This document shows positions 19,772-29,574 of a stretch of 64,000 nucleotides of DNA, piece after piece. Within the stretch, counting starts at the first letter, position 1. Every line of letters starts with the position of its first letter. Location of the stretch: contig CP150554.1 of the NCBI GenBank assembly GCA_049487715.1, positions 620,001 to 684,000 on the forward strand. The letters are read 5' to 3'. A program made the position numbers and the translations under genes. The notes under the pieces were generated by a model, which was not told the DNA's origin, searched no databases, and saw nothing but the letters and a program-made list of their open reading frames with translations. Source of the stretch: Pycnococcus provasolii. Taxonomy: Eukaryota; Chlorophyta; Pseudoscourfieldiophyceae; Pseudoscourfieldiales.

Positions 19772-20308
19772 TTAGTGCTTTGGAGGAGGTGGTGGTGCAC
19801 TTCCTCCCCCGAACAGGCTTGCTCGCTTCTTCACGGACACTTCCTTTAGTGCTTCATCCGCCGGGCCGTGAGGTGATTCTGCCACCGGCTTCGCGTCGTC
19901 AAACGGATCGCGTCGCTCTTCCACGTCAACTCCGTTGAATTGTCTTTCCATCGTCTTGCTACGGAATCTCATCTCAGGCTTATCCTTTATAGGTTTCGCG
20001 CTGCCCTCCATCACCTATTGTTGTTGTTGTTGTTGTTGTTGTTGTTTCGTCATGTGAGCTTCTGAGCTGTTTTCGTGTATGCACGTACATGCATGTATTT
20101 TTTGTGTGTGTGTGTGTCAACGTCATACCTGGAAGAGGTTTTTCTTCTTTGCAAACTCGCGCTTCTTCTTCTCCTCCTCCGTCTCTCCTGCTGGGTCTGC
20201 TTTTTTGCTCTGTTCTGCGATTTTCGCCTCGAAGAGCGCCTTTTTGGACTTGGCGTCTAGCAGCGCGGTCTCCTGCTCTGTTGACCCTGCTGCAGACGAG
20301 TCGGCCAT
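19772..20308 (-). CDS. hypothetical small charged protein, two exons
   Basis: Proposed join on the minus strand: exon 1 20308-20129 and exon 2 20014-19772, about 140 residues. Exon 1 ends at a CAG|GTATGA donor and exon 2 begins after an AATAG acceptor, in phase 0; the 114-nt intron contains a GTT microsatellite. Exon 1 encodes a Lys/Glu-rich helix (KKALFEAKIAEQSKK, then EEEKKKREFAKKKNLFQ). Exon 2 is mixed charge with a C-terminal SLFGGGSAPPPPPKH tail. No signal peptide, membrane segment or recognised domain. Likely a soluble coiled-coil protein. Confidence 0.5.
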
Positions 20309-21446
20309 GGCTCAAGAGATATCGGCAACTGCTGCAAACTACACTGGAAAGAACAGACTTGCTGTATACTGTACCTCACCGGTGCGTAAGGTACTGTGCG
20401 GTGAGCACCACAACACACTACAACCTTAAGGCGTACTATGTATTCGTCGGCGATGTACTTTTCACTTGCGCGCGGCCCACGCACGCACGCAAGTTGACTT
20501 CGACACGCCCTTCGACTTATGTGCATGCAGGTTTTGTGATCACCTGATGAATAAGAGAAATAAGGTTAGCCTTGACCAGGCACCTTGACCAGGCGCGCAG
20601 TGCAGTGCAAGGCGCCCTGAAGTCGACCACCCCCTTCGACCTGTGAGGTGTTCCCAACTCACAAGTCACACGTGCCAACAGTATGACAGTATCCAGTTGC
20701 CAGTGTGGGAGTACATACAGTAGGAAGGTAACCCTAACCCTTCCTACTCTATGCCACTTTATGTATCCCCTATGTAGGGGTTCGTTGTCGTGTGGTTGCA
20801 AGCATTTACTTGTGTCATACTTGGGTCATTTGTTGTTGACCCCTTCCCTTGCCACAGCCAGCTTGATCTGATGGAGCACTGATGGAGTGCTCCTCGAGCA
20901 TGCTGCGATAATTTGTGAAAATTCGCAAGAAAAAGCGACGAGAAAAAAAATGCATGTCACTGTGAAGTGATGGCGAAAGAGGGTAGAAACTAGAAAGCAT
21001 TGGTATGATGCACATTTACCTGTACCTGTACGGGTATGAAGTGTGTGCGCACATATTATTCATTCACGCATCCTTCCACTATCAATTCCCAAAGTGACTT
21101 CTCAGAAGACTTGCCTCGGGTCCCAAAGTCGGGTCCCAAAAAACCCAAAAAAATATCAAGAAAGCTTGAACGAACCGATTCTCTAACCGATTCTCTCATA
21201 AAGGTTTTATCACTAAGTACTACTACGGGAGCAACGCGTCAGTTGGTTGCTTGGAAAACAAAACATGATTTCTGCCCTTTTTCCCGATTGGGATGATGGG
21301 AACTTCCCCTGTGGAATCCGTCCCTTCCTCCCCTGTCCCCCGGCATGTGCCCCCGCCCCCCGGCTCCCCGGGCTGTGATTCTGACCGTTCGCGCCCGCCC
21401 TTCGCCACCTTCATCATTCCCTCCTCTTCTCCAGTGATCTACCAAC
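20309..21446. other. intergenic region
   Basis: No gene seen over about 1.1 kb. It holds a 10-bp inverted repeat around a telomere-type core at 20719-20748, a duplicated GGCGC/CTTGACCAGGC-rich patch near 20573-20600, and the 5' region of the CAAD gene (C-rich, 21300-21440). Confidence 0.55.
20719..20748. repeat. hairpin with telomere-type loop
   Basis: AGTAGGAAGG (20719-20728) and its exact reverse complement (20739-20748) enclose a loop containing AACCCTAAC. Confidence 0.6.
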
Positions 21447-22063
21447 ATGCTCGCTGCCTCCCGTGTCTCCGCGTTCCGCCCGCTCGCCGCCCGTCCTGTG
21501 CGCTCTATGCGCACGTCGGCTGCCGTGAATAGCCCTAAGAGCTTGCCTGGCTCCCTCGTCAAAGAAGGTATGTTTGATGGTGCCTTTGTGCCTTTGGGTG
21601 GTAATATTAGGTTGTTGACTTTTTTTGTGATGATTTCATATTGTTGTTTTGCATGTCAACCTAATAATTTGTTTTCAGAAATAGCTCACAGTAAGCAATA
21701 AACATGCACATAACATGACATGCGCTACAGGCTGAGGCGAAGCGCTCGGTGGCCGTGATGGCTCAGGCGCCGAAGGTCGACCCTGAGGAGATCGTGAAGA
21801 CGCTCAGCGAGCAGTGGGACAAGGTGGACAACAAGGGCAACGCCCTGCTCATCGGAGGCGGAGGCATCTTCGCGCTCTGGCTCGCGTCCACCGTTGTCGG
21901 AGCCATCAACAGCGTGCCGCTGCTGCCCAAGCTCATGGAGCTTGTCGGCTTCGGATACAGCGCGTGGTTTGTCTACAAGTACCTCCTCTTCAAGGAGGGA
22001 CGTATCCAGGCTGCCTCGGACTTCGACGAGCTCAAGGAGAAGATCAGCGGAATCACCAAGTAA
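21447..22063 (+). CDS. CAAD-domain / CURT1-like thylakoid membrane protein (spliced, junction unresolved)
   Basis: Exon 1 (21447 to about 21567) encodes a plastid-type transit peptide, MLAASRVSAFRPLAARPVRS and onward, rich in Ala/Arg/Ser with no hydrophobic signal. Exon 2 (from 21731) encodes AEAKRSVAVMAQAPK (probable cleavage region), then a roughly 100-residue CAAD domain: an amphipathic helix (ILKTL-type, EEIVKTLSEQWDKV), two membrane helices (GGGGIFALWLASTVVGAI and LMELVGFGYSAWFVYKYLLF) joined by a short turn, and a final helix (FDELKEKISG). CURT1 proteins curve grana margins in plants. The obvious donor (GTATGT at 21568) and acceptor (TACAG ending 21730) do not keep frame: the join reads GGC-TGA. 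A micro-exon, other splice site or base error must be involved. The presence of the gene supports a photosynthetic host. Confidence 0.7.
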
Positions 22064-22365
22064 GCTGGTTCTTGTCGACTAACTACCTACATGGAAAGGT
22101 TGCAGCTTCACAAAACATAGCCGGAGAAGAGAAGCCATTTTTTTCTTTACCTTACCACCACCCTTTTTTTTCTTTTGTGGTGAAGACCACCTTTGGGCGT
22201 GTAACAAGTTGCAAAATCCTTTTTTTTTTTAACCAATATGGCATGCTGAAGGCAAATCAAATGCACTTTGGCGATTACGAGAGAAGCCACACCCACGTTG
22301 TTAGAGTTACCAAAGTTGCGTGAATCGTCGTTTATTTTTTACATATGTATCCTATCATACATTAT

Positions 22366-25300
22366 TCAAGACTGCACGCGTCGACCCCCGGGAAGCAGCA
22401 AGCCCGACCCGCTTGCAAGCAAGTCAGGAGCTCCAGTAAGCACGACGTCGCGACCCTCGCCAAACAGAACCTCGTGCGGTGTGCGAACGTCGCCCACGGC
22501 GCTCTTACGCCTACCCGATCCCGATGACGAAGATGTCAGCAACAACTCTTTCTGAGCGCCCGCCGCGACGTGAGCTTGCAACTTGACGCACATGGAAGCA
22601 ACCTCGCGAACGCGTGGCTCCCGCTCTTCGGACGATTCTGTCAAACGAAGCGCCTCGCTGCGGAGGTGCTCAAGAGCCCGCGCCTCGGCGGGAGGGTGCA
22701 TCGGATCGCGCTCAGCCTCCAGCATCCACCCAGCGAGAGACGTCGCGGGTAACGCCGAAAGCACCTCGCCAAGGCATACGAGAGCCCCGAGGCGGATGCC
22801 CGGCTCGCGGTGTGCAAACAGGCCGCTAGATTCCGCGAGCAGGAAGCGAAGCAAAGCGGAACTCACGGGACCAGCCGCCTCGGAGCGTCCGGCATCGCCG
22901 CCAGAGGCACGCGCGCACACCGCGAGCGTGCGCAGCAGAGCTGAGAGAACGATATGCGTGTTGTCCACATCCTCGAGGAGTGGGGCGTCGGACGCCGACG
23001 AGCCAGAGCGGGTACTCGATCGTGGACGGAGCAGCTTGATACCATCGCCATGTGGAAGCCCGCGCCCGTCGTACGTGTACAGCAGCGGAAGCACAAATTG
23101 CTCCCAGTGAGCGGCGAAGCGATTTCGAGTGATGACGGGTTCCCGGCCTCCATTGCGCAGTCGGCGCAAGGACGCGGGAGCGAACACACGTGTACGACCA
23201 GCACCATGCTTTGCTGCTGTTGTTGCCTCCGTCGCCTCGTTGTCGGCGACCCTCGTCGCCTTCGACGACGCAGACGAAGACGCCGGTGATGACGAATCCT
23301 CGATGCGCTTGCCGCTCATCGCAAGCGCTGCCTGTGCCACAGCTTCGAGCACAATGCAGCGCTGGTGCGAGTCGAGATGTGGTCCGAATAGCTTCATCGA
23401 AGTTTCACGCAGAGCTCGCGCGGGGTGCATCTCGATGATGCCCGTCAGCGCGCGAAGGCGCATGCCCTCGTAGCCACCATCCGACTCGTCCTCCGCGTCA
23501 GGACACCGGCAGTGAAGTAGCGCTGCTGCCACGTCCGCGGCGCGATTCTTCAAGCCTCGCGGACGGCCGCGAATCATCGCATCCGCCTCCTCGAGCGCGC
23601 GCTCGGCCGCGGACAGCGCCTCGGCGCCGCCGCTTGCGTCGGAACCCTTGCGGATGGCCGCGACCATTGCAGCGATGTCGCGAGGAGCCACGCGACGTGC
23701 GCGCTCCGCTTCGCTCTCACCCTCAATTTCGTGGCCTCGTCGCTCAAAGGCGTCGTCGTCGTCGCTCTCGTCGCTGCTGCCATTGTGTTCCCAGTGTCGA
23801 CGCAAAAGCGCCGCGAAAGGAGTCTGTGGTGAGGAGGATGCATCTCCACCTTCACCGCTAGGATCGTCGTCGTAATCCGACTCATCATCAGAGTCGCCCT
23901 CCTCGGCATCCTCATTCGATGTTGCTAAGGGAGTCGCTTGCGCCGTCGTTGACGCCTTCGCGAGTGGAGCGGGTGCCATCGAAACGCGCACTGTCGGGCG
24001 GCGCCCATTCCACTCCTCCACAACGTCAGGAGAACTTTCTACGAGGTCCGCGAGCTCCTCAGCAAACAGCGAGTTGGCGCCACGTTCCGCCGTGTCGCCG
24101 CCAATGCCGTCGTGTGCAAGCCTCGCGGCAAGAGCGCGCCCCACCTGGAATGCGGCATGACGCTCCCACGGGTCCACGGATGCGAGGCGATGGGAAACTC
24201 CCATCAGGAGCGCGGACGCGACGCTTTGTGTCTCGTCACCCGATTCGGCAATCATACGCACGAGTACACGGGAGAGGCGTATTTCTCTCGCGCGTGCATC
24301 CGTGCCGAGTCGTGCTGTAGCAGGCACACCAATGGCGCCTCCCGTTGGCGACTGGTTCCCGCGTGGCTGCCAAGCTGTGGCAAGCCGACGCAGCGTGTCC
24401 GAGTCGCCGTGCTTGCGCAGCAGGTCCGCAGCCCACGCAATAGCCCGACCGGGCGCATGCTCGGCGTCGTTCAGCCGGTAAAGAGCGCCCATTTCCAGCA
24501 CGCGGCATGCGCGCGACGGGCAGGCGGCGAAGATTCGGCAAATTGCGCGCGCGCCTGACGGCAGAAGCTTGTGCTCGTCGTCGTCGTCACGCAGGCTGGA
24601 CGCCTCGTTCGCTTCGGCTCGCTCGTCGGCGACGTGCATGGCTGCGGCAAGAATGCGCGCGCCAAGGTTGGCATCCTCAAGAAGTGCCATGGTTGTGTCA
24701 CAAAGCCAGGCTTTGGTTTCGCCAGTGACGGCGGCTTGCATGAGCAGTGGGGTAACGACGGCAGCGACGTATCCTCTCCTTGCAATTCGTGCGAGTATGC
24801 GCCCAGCAAGAGCGGGTGCTTTGTCGTTTGTGGCGGCTGCAGCAAGCACCTGCTCCGCTATGCGCTGCGCAACGTCCTCCGCGTCTTGCCCCATGCGGTC
24901 TGGCAGCGCCGCGAGTGCCGCCTCTCCACGCGCGGCGGCTGCCTGCGTCGCTGCGAAGTACTCGACAGTCTCTCGCGCACCATCGGCGTCGACGAACGTG
25001 GTGCGTATTACGTTTTGTGTAGTTGGGTGCGTCTGGCTCGTGGCGACGATGTTTAGCACTGACCACGGTTTGAGCGCTTTGATTGTTTTGTCGAGCATGG
25101 ATGTGGCGAGTGGGCACGCCGCACCTGACGTGGGTGACGCCGCGGACGCCGACTCGGATGCGATGTGCACAGCCTCGATGAGAGCGTTTGCGATGATTTG
25201 TGTTTTTTGCGAAGTGGCAGACCCAAAATCAAAAACTTCCTCGGAGGTGGAGGTGGAGGTGGAGGTTGCGGGTGTCATAATGTCGCGTATGACATCGTCG

Positions 25301-25398
25301 AGCGATCCTCGTGCGGCGCGTGCACTGGGGGGCGCGTGCACGTACTGGAGCAGGTGTCGCGCGACGTCGACGGCGACGGCAGCGTCCGTGTCCGCCAT
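22366..25398 (-). CDS. TEL2/TELO2-like telomere length regulation protein
   Basis: About 1010 residues, all-helical (HEAT-like). TEL2 is the core of the TTT co-chaperone complex that, with HSP90 and R2TP, stabilises PIKK kinases (TOR, ATM, ATR). The evidence is the order of features shared with human TELO2: a central acidic linker with Ser/Asp stretches (DSDDESDYDDD, about residues 496-515, the type CK2 phosphorylates for R2TP binding); RLRALTGIIEMHPARALRE followed by DSHQRCIVLEAVAQAALAMS; then TRNRFAAHWEQFVLPLLYTYD (near 755-770), equivalent to the NRFxxxxxxFFFPLLxxFD block; and VLSALLRTLAVCA with a C-terminal HEAT array. The frame is open to an ATG at 25677, but that part is made of telomere-repeat and intergenic DNA; the ATG at 25398 (MADTDAAVAVDV) is the likely start. 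Identity comes from motif order and was not searched. Confidence 0.72.
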   Translation of the reverse strand: MADTDAAVAVDVARHLLQYVHAPPSARAARGSLDDVIRDIMTPATSTSTSTSEEVFDFGSATSQKTQIIANALIEAVHIASESASAASPTSGAACPLATSMLDKTIKALKPWSVLNIVATSQTHPTTQNVIRTTFVDADGARETVEYFAATQAAAARGEAALAALPDRMGQDAEDVAQRIAEQVLAAAATNDKAPALAGRILARIARRGYVAAVVTPLLMQAAVTGETKAWLCDTTMALLEDANLGARILAAAMHVADERAEANEASSLRDDDDEHKLLPSGARAICRIFAACPSRACRVLEMGALYRLNDAEHAPGRAIAWAADLLRKHGDSDTLRRLATAWQPRGNQSPTGGAIGVPATARLGTDARAREIRLSRVLVRMIAESGDETQSVASALLMGVSHRLASVDPWERHAAFQVGRALAARLAHDGIGGDTAERGANSLFAEELADLVESSPDVVEEWNGRRPTVRVSMAPAPLAKASTTAQATPLATSNEDAEEGDSDDESDYDDDPSGEGGDASSSPQTPFAALLRRHWEHNGSSDESDDDDAFERRGHEIEGESEAERARRVAPRDIAAMVAAIRKGSDASGGAEALSAAERALEEADAMIRGRPRGLKNRAADVAAALLHCRCPDAEDESDGGYEGMRLRALTGIIEMHPARALRETSMKLFGPHLDSHQRCIVLEAVAQAALAMSGKRIEDSSSPASSSASSKATRVADNEATEATTAAKHGAGRTRVFAPASLRRLRNGGREPVITRNRFAAHWEQFVLPLLYTYDGRGLPHGDGIKLLRPRSSTRSGSSASDAPLLEDVDNTHIVLSALLRTLAVCARASGGDAGRSEAAGPVSSALLRFLLAESSGLFAHREPGIRLGALVCLGEVLSALPATSLAGWMLEAERDPMHPPAEARALEHLRSEALRLTESSEEREPRVREVASMCVKLQAHVAAGAQKELLLTSSSSGSGRRKSAVGDVRTPHEVLFGEGRDVVLTGAPDLLASGSGLLLPGGRRVQS

Positions 25399-26375
25399 GG
25401 CACAGCGCGGGAGAGGGGGGAAATGCGAAAGCGCCCAGCCTGTCTGCTTTGGGAAAAACCCGAACAGGGTTAGGGTTAGGGTTAGGGTTCGGGTTCGGGT
25501 TCGGGTTCGGGTCCTTTCCTCTTTCCCTTTCATGTGGATGGGGCCATGGAGGGAGGGAGGTGAGAGAGGTGAGACCGGGTGGGTCCATGAACCTGGTCCC
25601 TCCCCTATTATCATGGTAAACTTTATGTACTGTATGGTTGACGTCATGTGCGGAACGTCTGATTGGTCTACATACATGGACTTGCACCCATTTTGCTTTC
25701 CTTGCTGCTTCTTCAGCCTTTCGAAGTCATGGTTTATGAGTACATAATGAGTCGAAATATCCCATGCAATTGGCCCATTGGATAGAGGCCTAGCATCTGA
25801 CTGGGTTTGCCTCGAGCGGGTGACCAGCTGGCAAACTGGATTGGCTGGGCGTTAGAATCCACAGGCCAGGCCAGGCAAAGTATCTGCGTGTGATGATGTG
25901 AAATCCTGAAATCTGCCGTGATCGAGATAATTTAGTTTTCTCGTTCTCGTTTTGTTGAGTTGAGTTCCACGTGCCCAACGAAGCGGGCGGAGGAATTGAA
26001 TCATCGGCGTGGGTGCGATTAAACGACAAGGTTGGTGTGCCACGCCAGCTGCCAGCTCCCCATCGCCGCTCGCCCCGCCAAATATCCAGCCGCCAAGCCC
26101 CAATAAAATCGCACGAAATCTGCCGCGGACGGCGGGAAGACGACCGGCGACGACACGTAAGTGTGCAAGTTGCAACGTTGCCCGAGGTGGCTGACCCGGC
26201 CCCCGCCAACGCTCGTGTGCTTCTGGAAGTCCAGCAGCCCCTCTCCCGCCATCCGCGTCACCCTGCTCACCTGCTCCCCTCCACCTCGCGCGCCATTCCA
26301 CCCACCTCCCTTCCTTCCTCGAGGGTCGTAGGTGACTTGACTACGTCTTAAGGTTACGTCAGTAGGCCACCGACC
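25399..26375. other. divergent intergenic region (TEL2-like and BCCT genes)
   Basis: Nearly 1 kb between divergent starts. It contains the TTAGGG/TTCGGG array and an AT-rich middle near 25600-25950. The part next to the transporter start is GC-rich. No gene seen. Confidence 0.6.
25466..25512. repeat. interstitial telomere-type repeat: TTAGGG units followed by TTCGGG variants
   Basis: About four TTAGGG units run directly into four TTCGGG units, 70-115 nt upstream of the TEL2-like start. On that gene's coding strand they read CCCTAA and CCCGAA. Confidence 0.95.
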
Positions 26376-28922
26376 ATGTCCAAGGGAGCGGCCAACGCCG
26401 TCACCGGACAGGCGCACGCCGTGCACTACGACACGCCCAATGTCGACTTCGCCCAGGTGCCCACGATCCGCAGCTTTGTGCGCCCGTGGAAGTACCTCGT
26501 GCTCGGCGCCGAAAACGCGCCCGCGATCGCTGTCAACTGGGTGGTGAGCGTCGCCGGCGCCCTCATGCTCTTCGCGTTCGTGCTCTCCTCTCTTGTCATG
26601 GACGGGTGCAACGACGACCAGGACAAGCTCACGCACTGCCGCGCACAGGGAGAGTTCAAGAGCTGGCAGCGCTGGATCACGCAGAACTTCACGTGGCTGT
26701 ACATTGGAACGCAGGACGTGTGGATCATCTTCATCCTCTTCATCGCTTTCAGCAAGTACGGCACCCTCAAGCTCGGCAAGAGGGACGAACAGCCCGAGTT
26801 CTCCAACCTCTCGTGGTTCGCCATGCTCTTCGCCTGCGGCATTGGAAGCGGCATCTGGTACTGGGGCGCGTCTGAGCCCATCTACTACTACCGTGGCTCC
26901 GGCGCTCTGGACAAGATTGGCTTTGACAACGACGACGAGCGTGCGCAGCAGGCCATGAACGTCACGTACTTCCACTGGGGAATCCACGGCTGGGTGTGCT
27001 ACATCATCATCGCCGTTCTCCTGAGCTTCGTCTGCTACCGCTGGGACAAGCCCATGACGATGCGCATGTGCTTCTTCCCGCTCATCGGAAACCACGTCTA
27101 CGGCCTTGTCGGAGACTTCATCGACGCCCTCTCCATCGCGTGCACGACGTTCGGCGTGTGCACGTCTCTCGGCCTCGGTGTTTTCCTCATCCACAGCGGC
27201 ATCGTTCGCCTGCACTGCAGCGACAAGAACGGCGTTCCAACCTTCCCGTGCAAGATCCCGACGTCGGGCGACGCTGCCACCGACTGGCAGGTTGGCATCA
27301 TCTGGATCATCACGGCGATCGCGACAGCCAGCGTCATCTCCGGACTTCACCGTGGCATCAAGTGGCTGTCCGTCTTTACGTTCCTGCTCGGATGCTTCGT
27401 GTTGCTGGCTCTGCTGCTGCTCGACAACACGTGGTTCATTCTCAACTCGTTCGTTCAGAACGTGGGCTACTACTTCCAGTACCTCATCCAGATTGGAGCT
27501 GAGACGGACAGCTGGCAGCAGCTTTCCTACGAGTTTAAGACGGCTGGTGACGCGCGCCTGCAGTCTACCATGGATGGATTCGACTACGTGGAAGACGCGG
27601 GAAACGCGAACCAGCTGTGGGGATCCGTGGGAACGCTCTACGACAAGGTCACGTCCGCCACGGGCAAGGGCATGAACAACCCCACCTCGTTCTATGACAG
27701 CCACAACAAGCAGTGGATGGACTGGTGGACCATCTTCTACTGGGGATGGTGGATCAGCTGGGGACCGTTCGTCGGCACCTTCATCGCGAAAATCTCCCGC
27801 GGACGCACGATTCGCCAGGTTGTGGTTGGCGCGTTCATGGCTCCCACGATCTACACGTTCTTCTGGCAGGCTGTGTACGGCGGCCTTGCCATCAAGATGC
27901 AGCGCGTGGCGGAGCTTGCGCTCCTCCCGTCGGATGCCAAGGAGAAAGGACTCCTCAACTACGCCGCTGGCAAGGTGGACTGCTCCGCGATGAACTACAG
28001 TGGCAAGCAGCCGGTCGAGGGATCGCCCGCCCACGCCCTCGCGAGCGCTGGATACTACGCACTCTCCTGCCGCGAAAGCGCGGATCGCATCTGGGACGTC
28101 ATGATGAGCTACGGTGAGGTCTGGAAGTTCCTTGTCGTCATTGGCCTCATCAGTGTTGTGCTCTACTTCATCACGAGCTCTGACAGCGGCTCGTACATCG
28201 ACGACCTCCTCTCCGCCGGCGGTCTCGAGCACCCGCCGGTGGCCCAAAAGGTGTTCTGGTGCTTCACCGAGGGTGCGTGCGCCACCGCCCTTCTCGTTTC
28301 CGGAGGATCAGCCGCGCTCGGCGCCCTGCAGTCCGTCTCGATCGTCGCGGGAATGCCTTACACGTTTGTCATCTGCTTTGCTTGCACGTCACTGTGGGAG
28401 GCGTGCCGCATGGACTACCAGGAGGAAGACCTGCTCGCCAACCAGGGCGACTTTACGACGCACGTGCTCGACGTATTCGAGATGATGGAAATGAGGCAAC
28501 TGGGTGGCCCTAATGCCATGGCTCGCCTCACCAGCCTCGTCGTGGGAACGTTCGCTCCTTTCGTGGCTGTGTTCAGGGCGGTCAACAAGATGTTCGAAAA
28601 CAACAAGATTTCCGGAGCTCTCACGAACATCGTTATCGCCTGCTTCTTCTTGCTCTGGCCGATCCTGCACATCGCGGCTGCGGCTAAAGACGATAAGAAA
28701 AACAAGAAAACAACGGCAACGATGGGATGGGTCTTCTATCTCATGTTCTGCCTCATCGTCGCCGCGGTGCGCTCGGGCGTGCGTACTGCCAAGAAGATTA
28801 ACGGAAGCTTGATCTCAGACTTCTTTACGACGATGATGATGTATCCGATGGTGTGCTCGCAGCTGATGCTCGACGACTTCAGCACCAGCAACGGCGTGAA
28901 CTCGCTGCCTGCGGGCGTCTAA
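26376..28922 (+). CDS. BCCT-family transporter (betaine/carnitine/choline type)
   Basis: Membrane carrier for trimethylammonium compounds or related osmolytes, usually driven by Na+ or H+. The 848-residue protein has about 12 hydrophobic segments and both BCCT signatures: GSGIWYWGASEPIYYY (about residues 156-172, the aromatic box helix) and FYWGWWISWGPFVGTFIAKI (about 454-473), followed by SRGRTIRQ. TSSDSGSYIDDL, the unwound helix-8 type motif, is also present. It is longer than most bacterial BCCTs (500-700): two extracellular insertions with Cys and a long C-terminal region with further hydrophobic segments account for this. The start ATG at 26376 is in good context (GACCATGTC). The substrate cannot be read from sequence; glycine betaine, DMSP or choline are all plausible in a marine alga. 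Intronless. Confidence 0.92.
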   Translation: MSKGAANAVTGQAHAVHYDTPNVDFAQVPTIRSFVRPWKYLVLGAENAPAIAVNWVVSVAGALMLFAFVLSSLVMDGCNDDQDKLTHCRAQGEFKSWQRWITQNFTWLYIGTQDVWIIFILFIAFSKYGTLKLGKRDEQPEFSNLSWFAMLFACGIGSGIWYWGASEPIYYYRGSGALDKIGFDNDDERAQQAMNVTYFHWGIHGWVCYIIIAVLLSFVCYRWDKPMTMRMCFFPLIGNHVYGLVGDFIDALSIACTTFGVCTSLGLGVFLIHSGIVRLHCSDKNGVPTFPCKIPTSGDAATDWQVGIIWIITAIATASVISGLHRGIKWLSVFTFLLGCFVLLALLLLDNTWFILNSFVQNVGYYFQYLIQIGAETDSWQQLSYEFKTAGDARLQSTMDGFDYVEDAGNANQLWGSVGTLYDKVTSATGKGMNNPTSFYDSHNKQWMDWWTIFYWGWWISWGPFVGTFIAKISRGRTIRQVVVGAFMAPTIYTFFWQAVYGGLAIKMQRVAELALLPSDAKEKGLLNYAAGKVDCSAMNYSGKQPVEGSPAHALASAGYYALSCRESADRIWDVMMSYGEVWKFLVVIGLISVVLYFITSSDSGSYIDDLLSAGGLEHPPVAQKVFWCFTEGACATALLVSGGSAALGALQSVSIVAGMPYTFVICFACTSLWEACRMDYQEEDLLANQGDFTTHVLDVFEMMEMRQLGGPNAMARLTSLVVGTFAPFVAVFRAVNKMFENNKISGALTNIVIACFFLLWPILHIAAAAKDDKKNKKTTATMGWVFYLMFCLIVAAVRSGVRTAKKINGSLISDFFTTMMMYPMVCSQLMLDDFSTSNGVNSLPAGV

Positions 28923-29574
28923 CTGAAACGTGATACATAATAAGGACTACTACGGTCTTTTTTTGTTTGGGGTGCGCAGAGGTGGGTATTACTTACGTAT
29001 CATCCACACACAATAATAATTAGTGATGGAGTCTATATCCTCTTCTTAACGAGACTAGTCAAGTAGTCAAGTAAGACGGGAGGAGGAGTAGTGACTAGTG
29101 AGGAGGGGATAAAATATATTTTTTGATGATGTGACTAGACTAAGTAAGTAAGCAAGTACTACATATTAGTTTCTTCTGTTCGTTTGTTTTTGTTTCCAGG
29201 CCCCTTCCGCCAATAGCCATGATTGTCACACACCGACCGGTCTCAAGACTCGAGCCTGAGTGGTGACTGGTGAGGGCAAGCCCCAAGGTCTCACCTGTCA
29301 CCAGGTGCTCACCAGGTGCAGGTGCTCACCACCAGGTGGATGTGCTCACCAGGTGCTCACCCCGACAACAAATGTGGTTCGGGTTTTGGATTTTCTTTTT
29401 TTTCTTTCGAGGTCCCCTGTCCCCTCTTCTTCTTCTCCCCCTTTTTTTCCAGGTCTCCCCAGCCGCCATACTTCGCCTTCGAAGCCCCGTGAGCCTGCCT
29501 GCTCGCAGAGGGGAGGAGCAGCAGCGGGAAGAGCAAGCAGCCCCTGCTCGCTCGCACGCACGCACTCCTCCATC
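28923..29574. other. intergenic region with E-box-rich tandem repeat
   Basis: AT-rich 3' region of the transporter gene (to about 29190; one TAGACTAA word at 29136), then the CACCAGGTG repeat listed separately, then a pyrimidine-rich stretch before the GCN5 start. The upstream frame extension (from 29260) is translated repeat, not a likely N-terminus. Confidence 0.6.
29292..29362. repeat. degenerate tandem repeat of GGTGCTCACCA (six CAGGTG/CACCTG cores)
   Basis: About six near-palindromic CACCAGGTG or CACCTG units in about 70 bp, roughly 215-280 nt upstream of the GCN5 start. Each contains an E-box-type core CAGGTG or its complement. Confidence 0.7.

Noticed and set aside
25399-25677. N-terminal extension of the TEL2-like protein up to 25677
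   Set aside because: It would translate the telomere repeat as Thr-Leu repeats and AT-rich promoter DNA.
23129-25747. Plus-strand Ala/Ser/Arg-rich frames opposite the TEL2-like gene
   Set aside because: Antisense shadows; helical TEL2-type blocks lie on the minus strand.
26019-28247. 742-codon minus-strand frame under the BCCT gene
   Set aside because: Antisense shadow; Arg/Val/Glu-rich without motifs, while the plus strand has clear BCCT signatures.
29260-29574. N-terminal extension of GCN5 from 29260
   Set aside because: Translated tandem repeat and pyrimidine-rich leader, unlike GCN5 N-termini.
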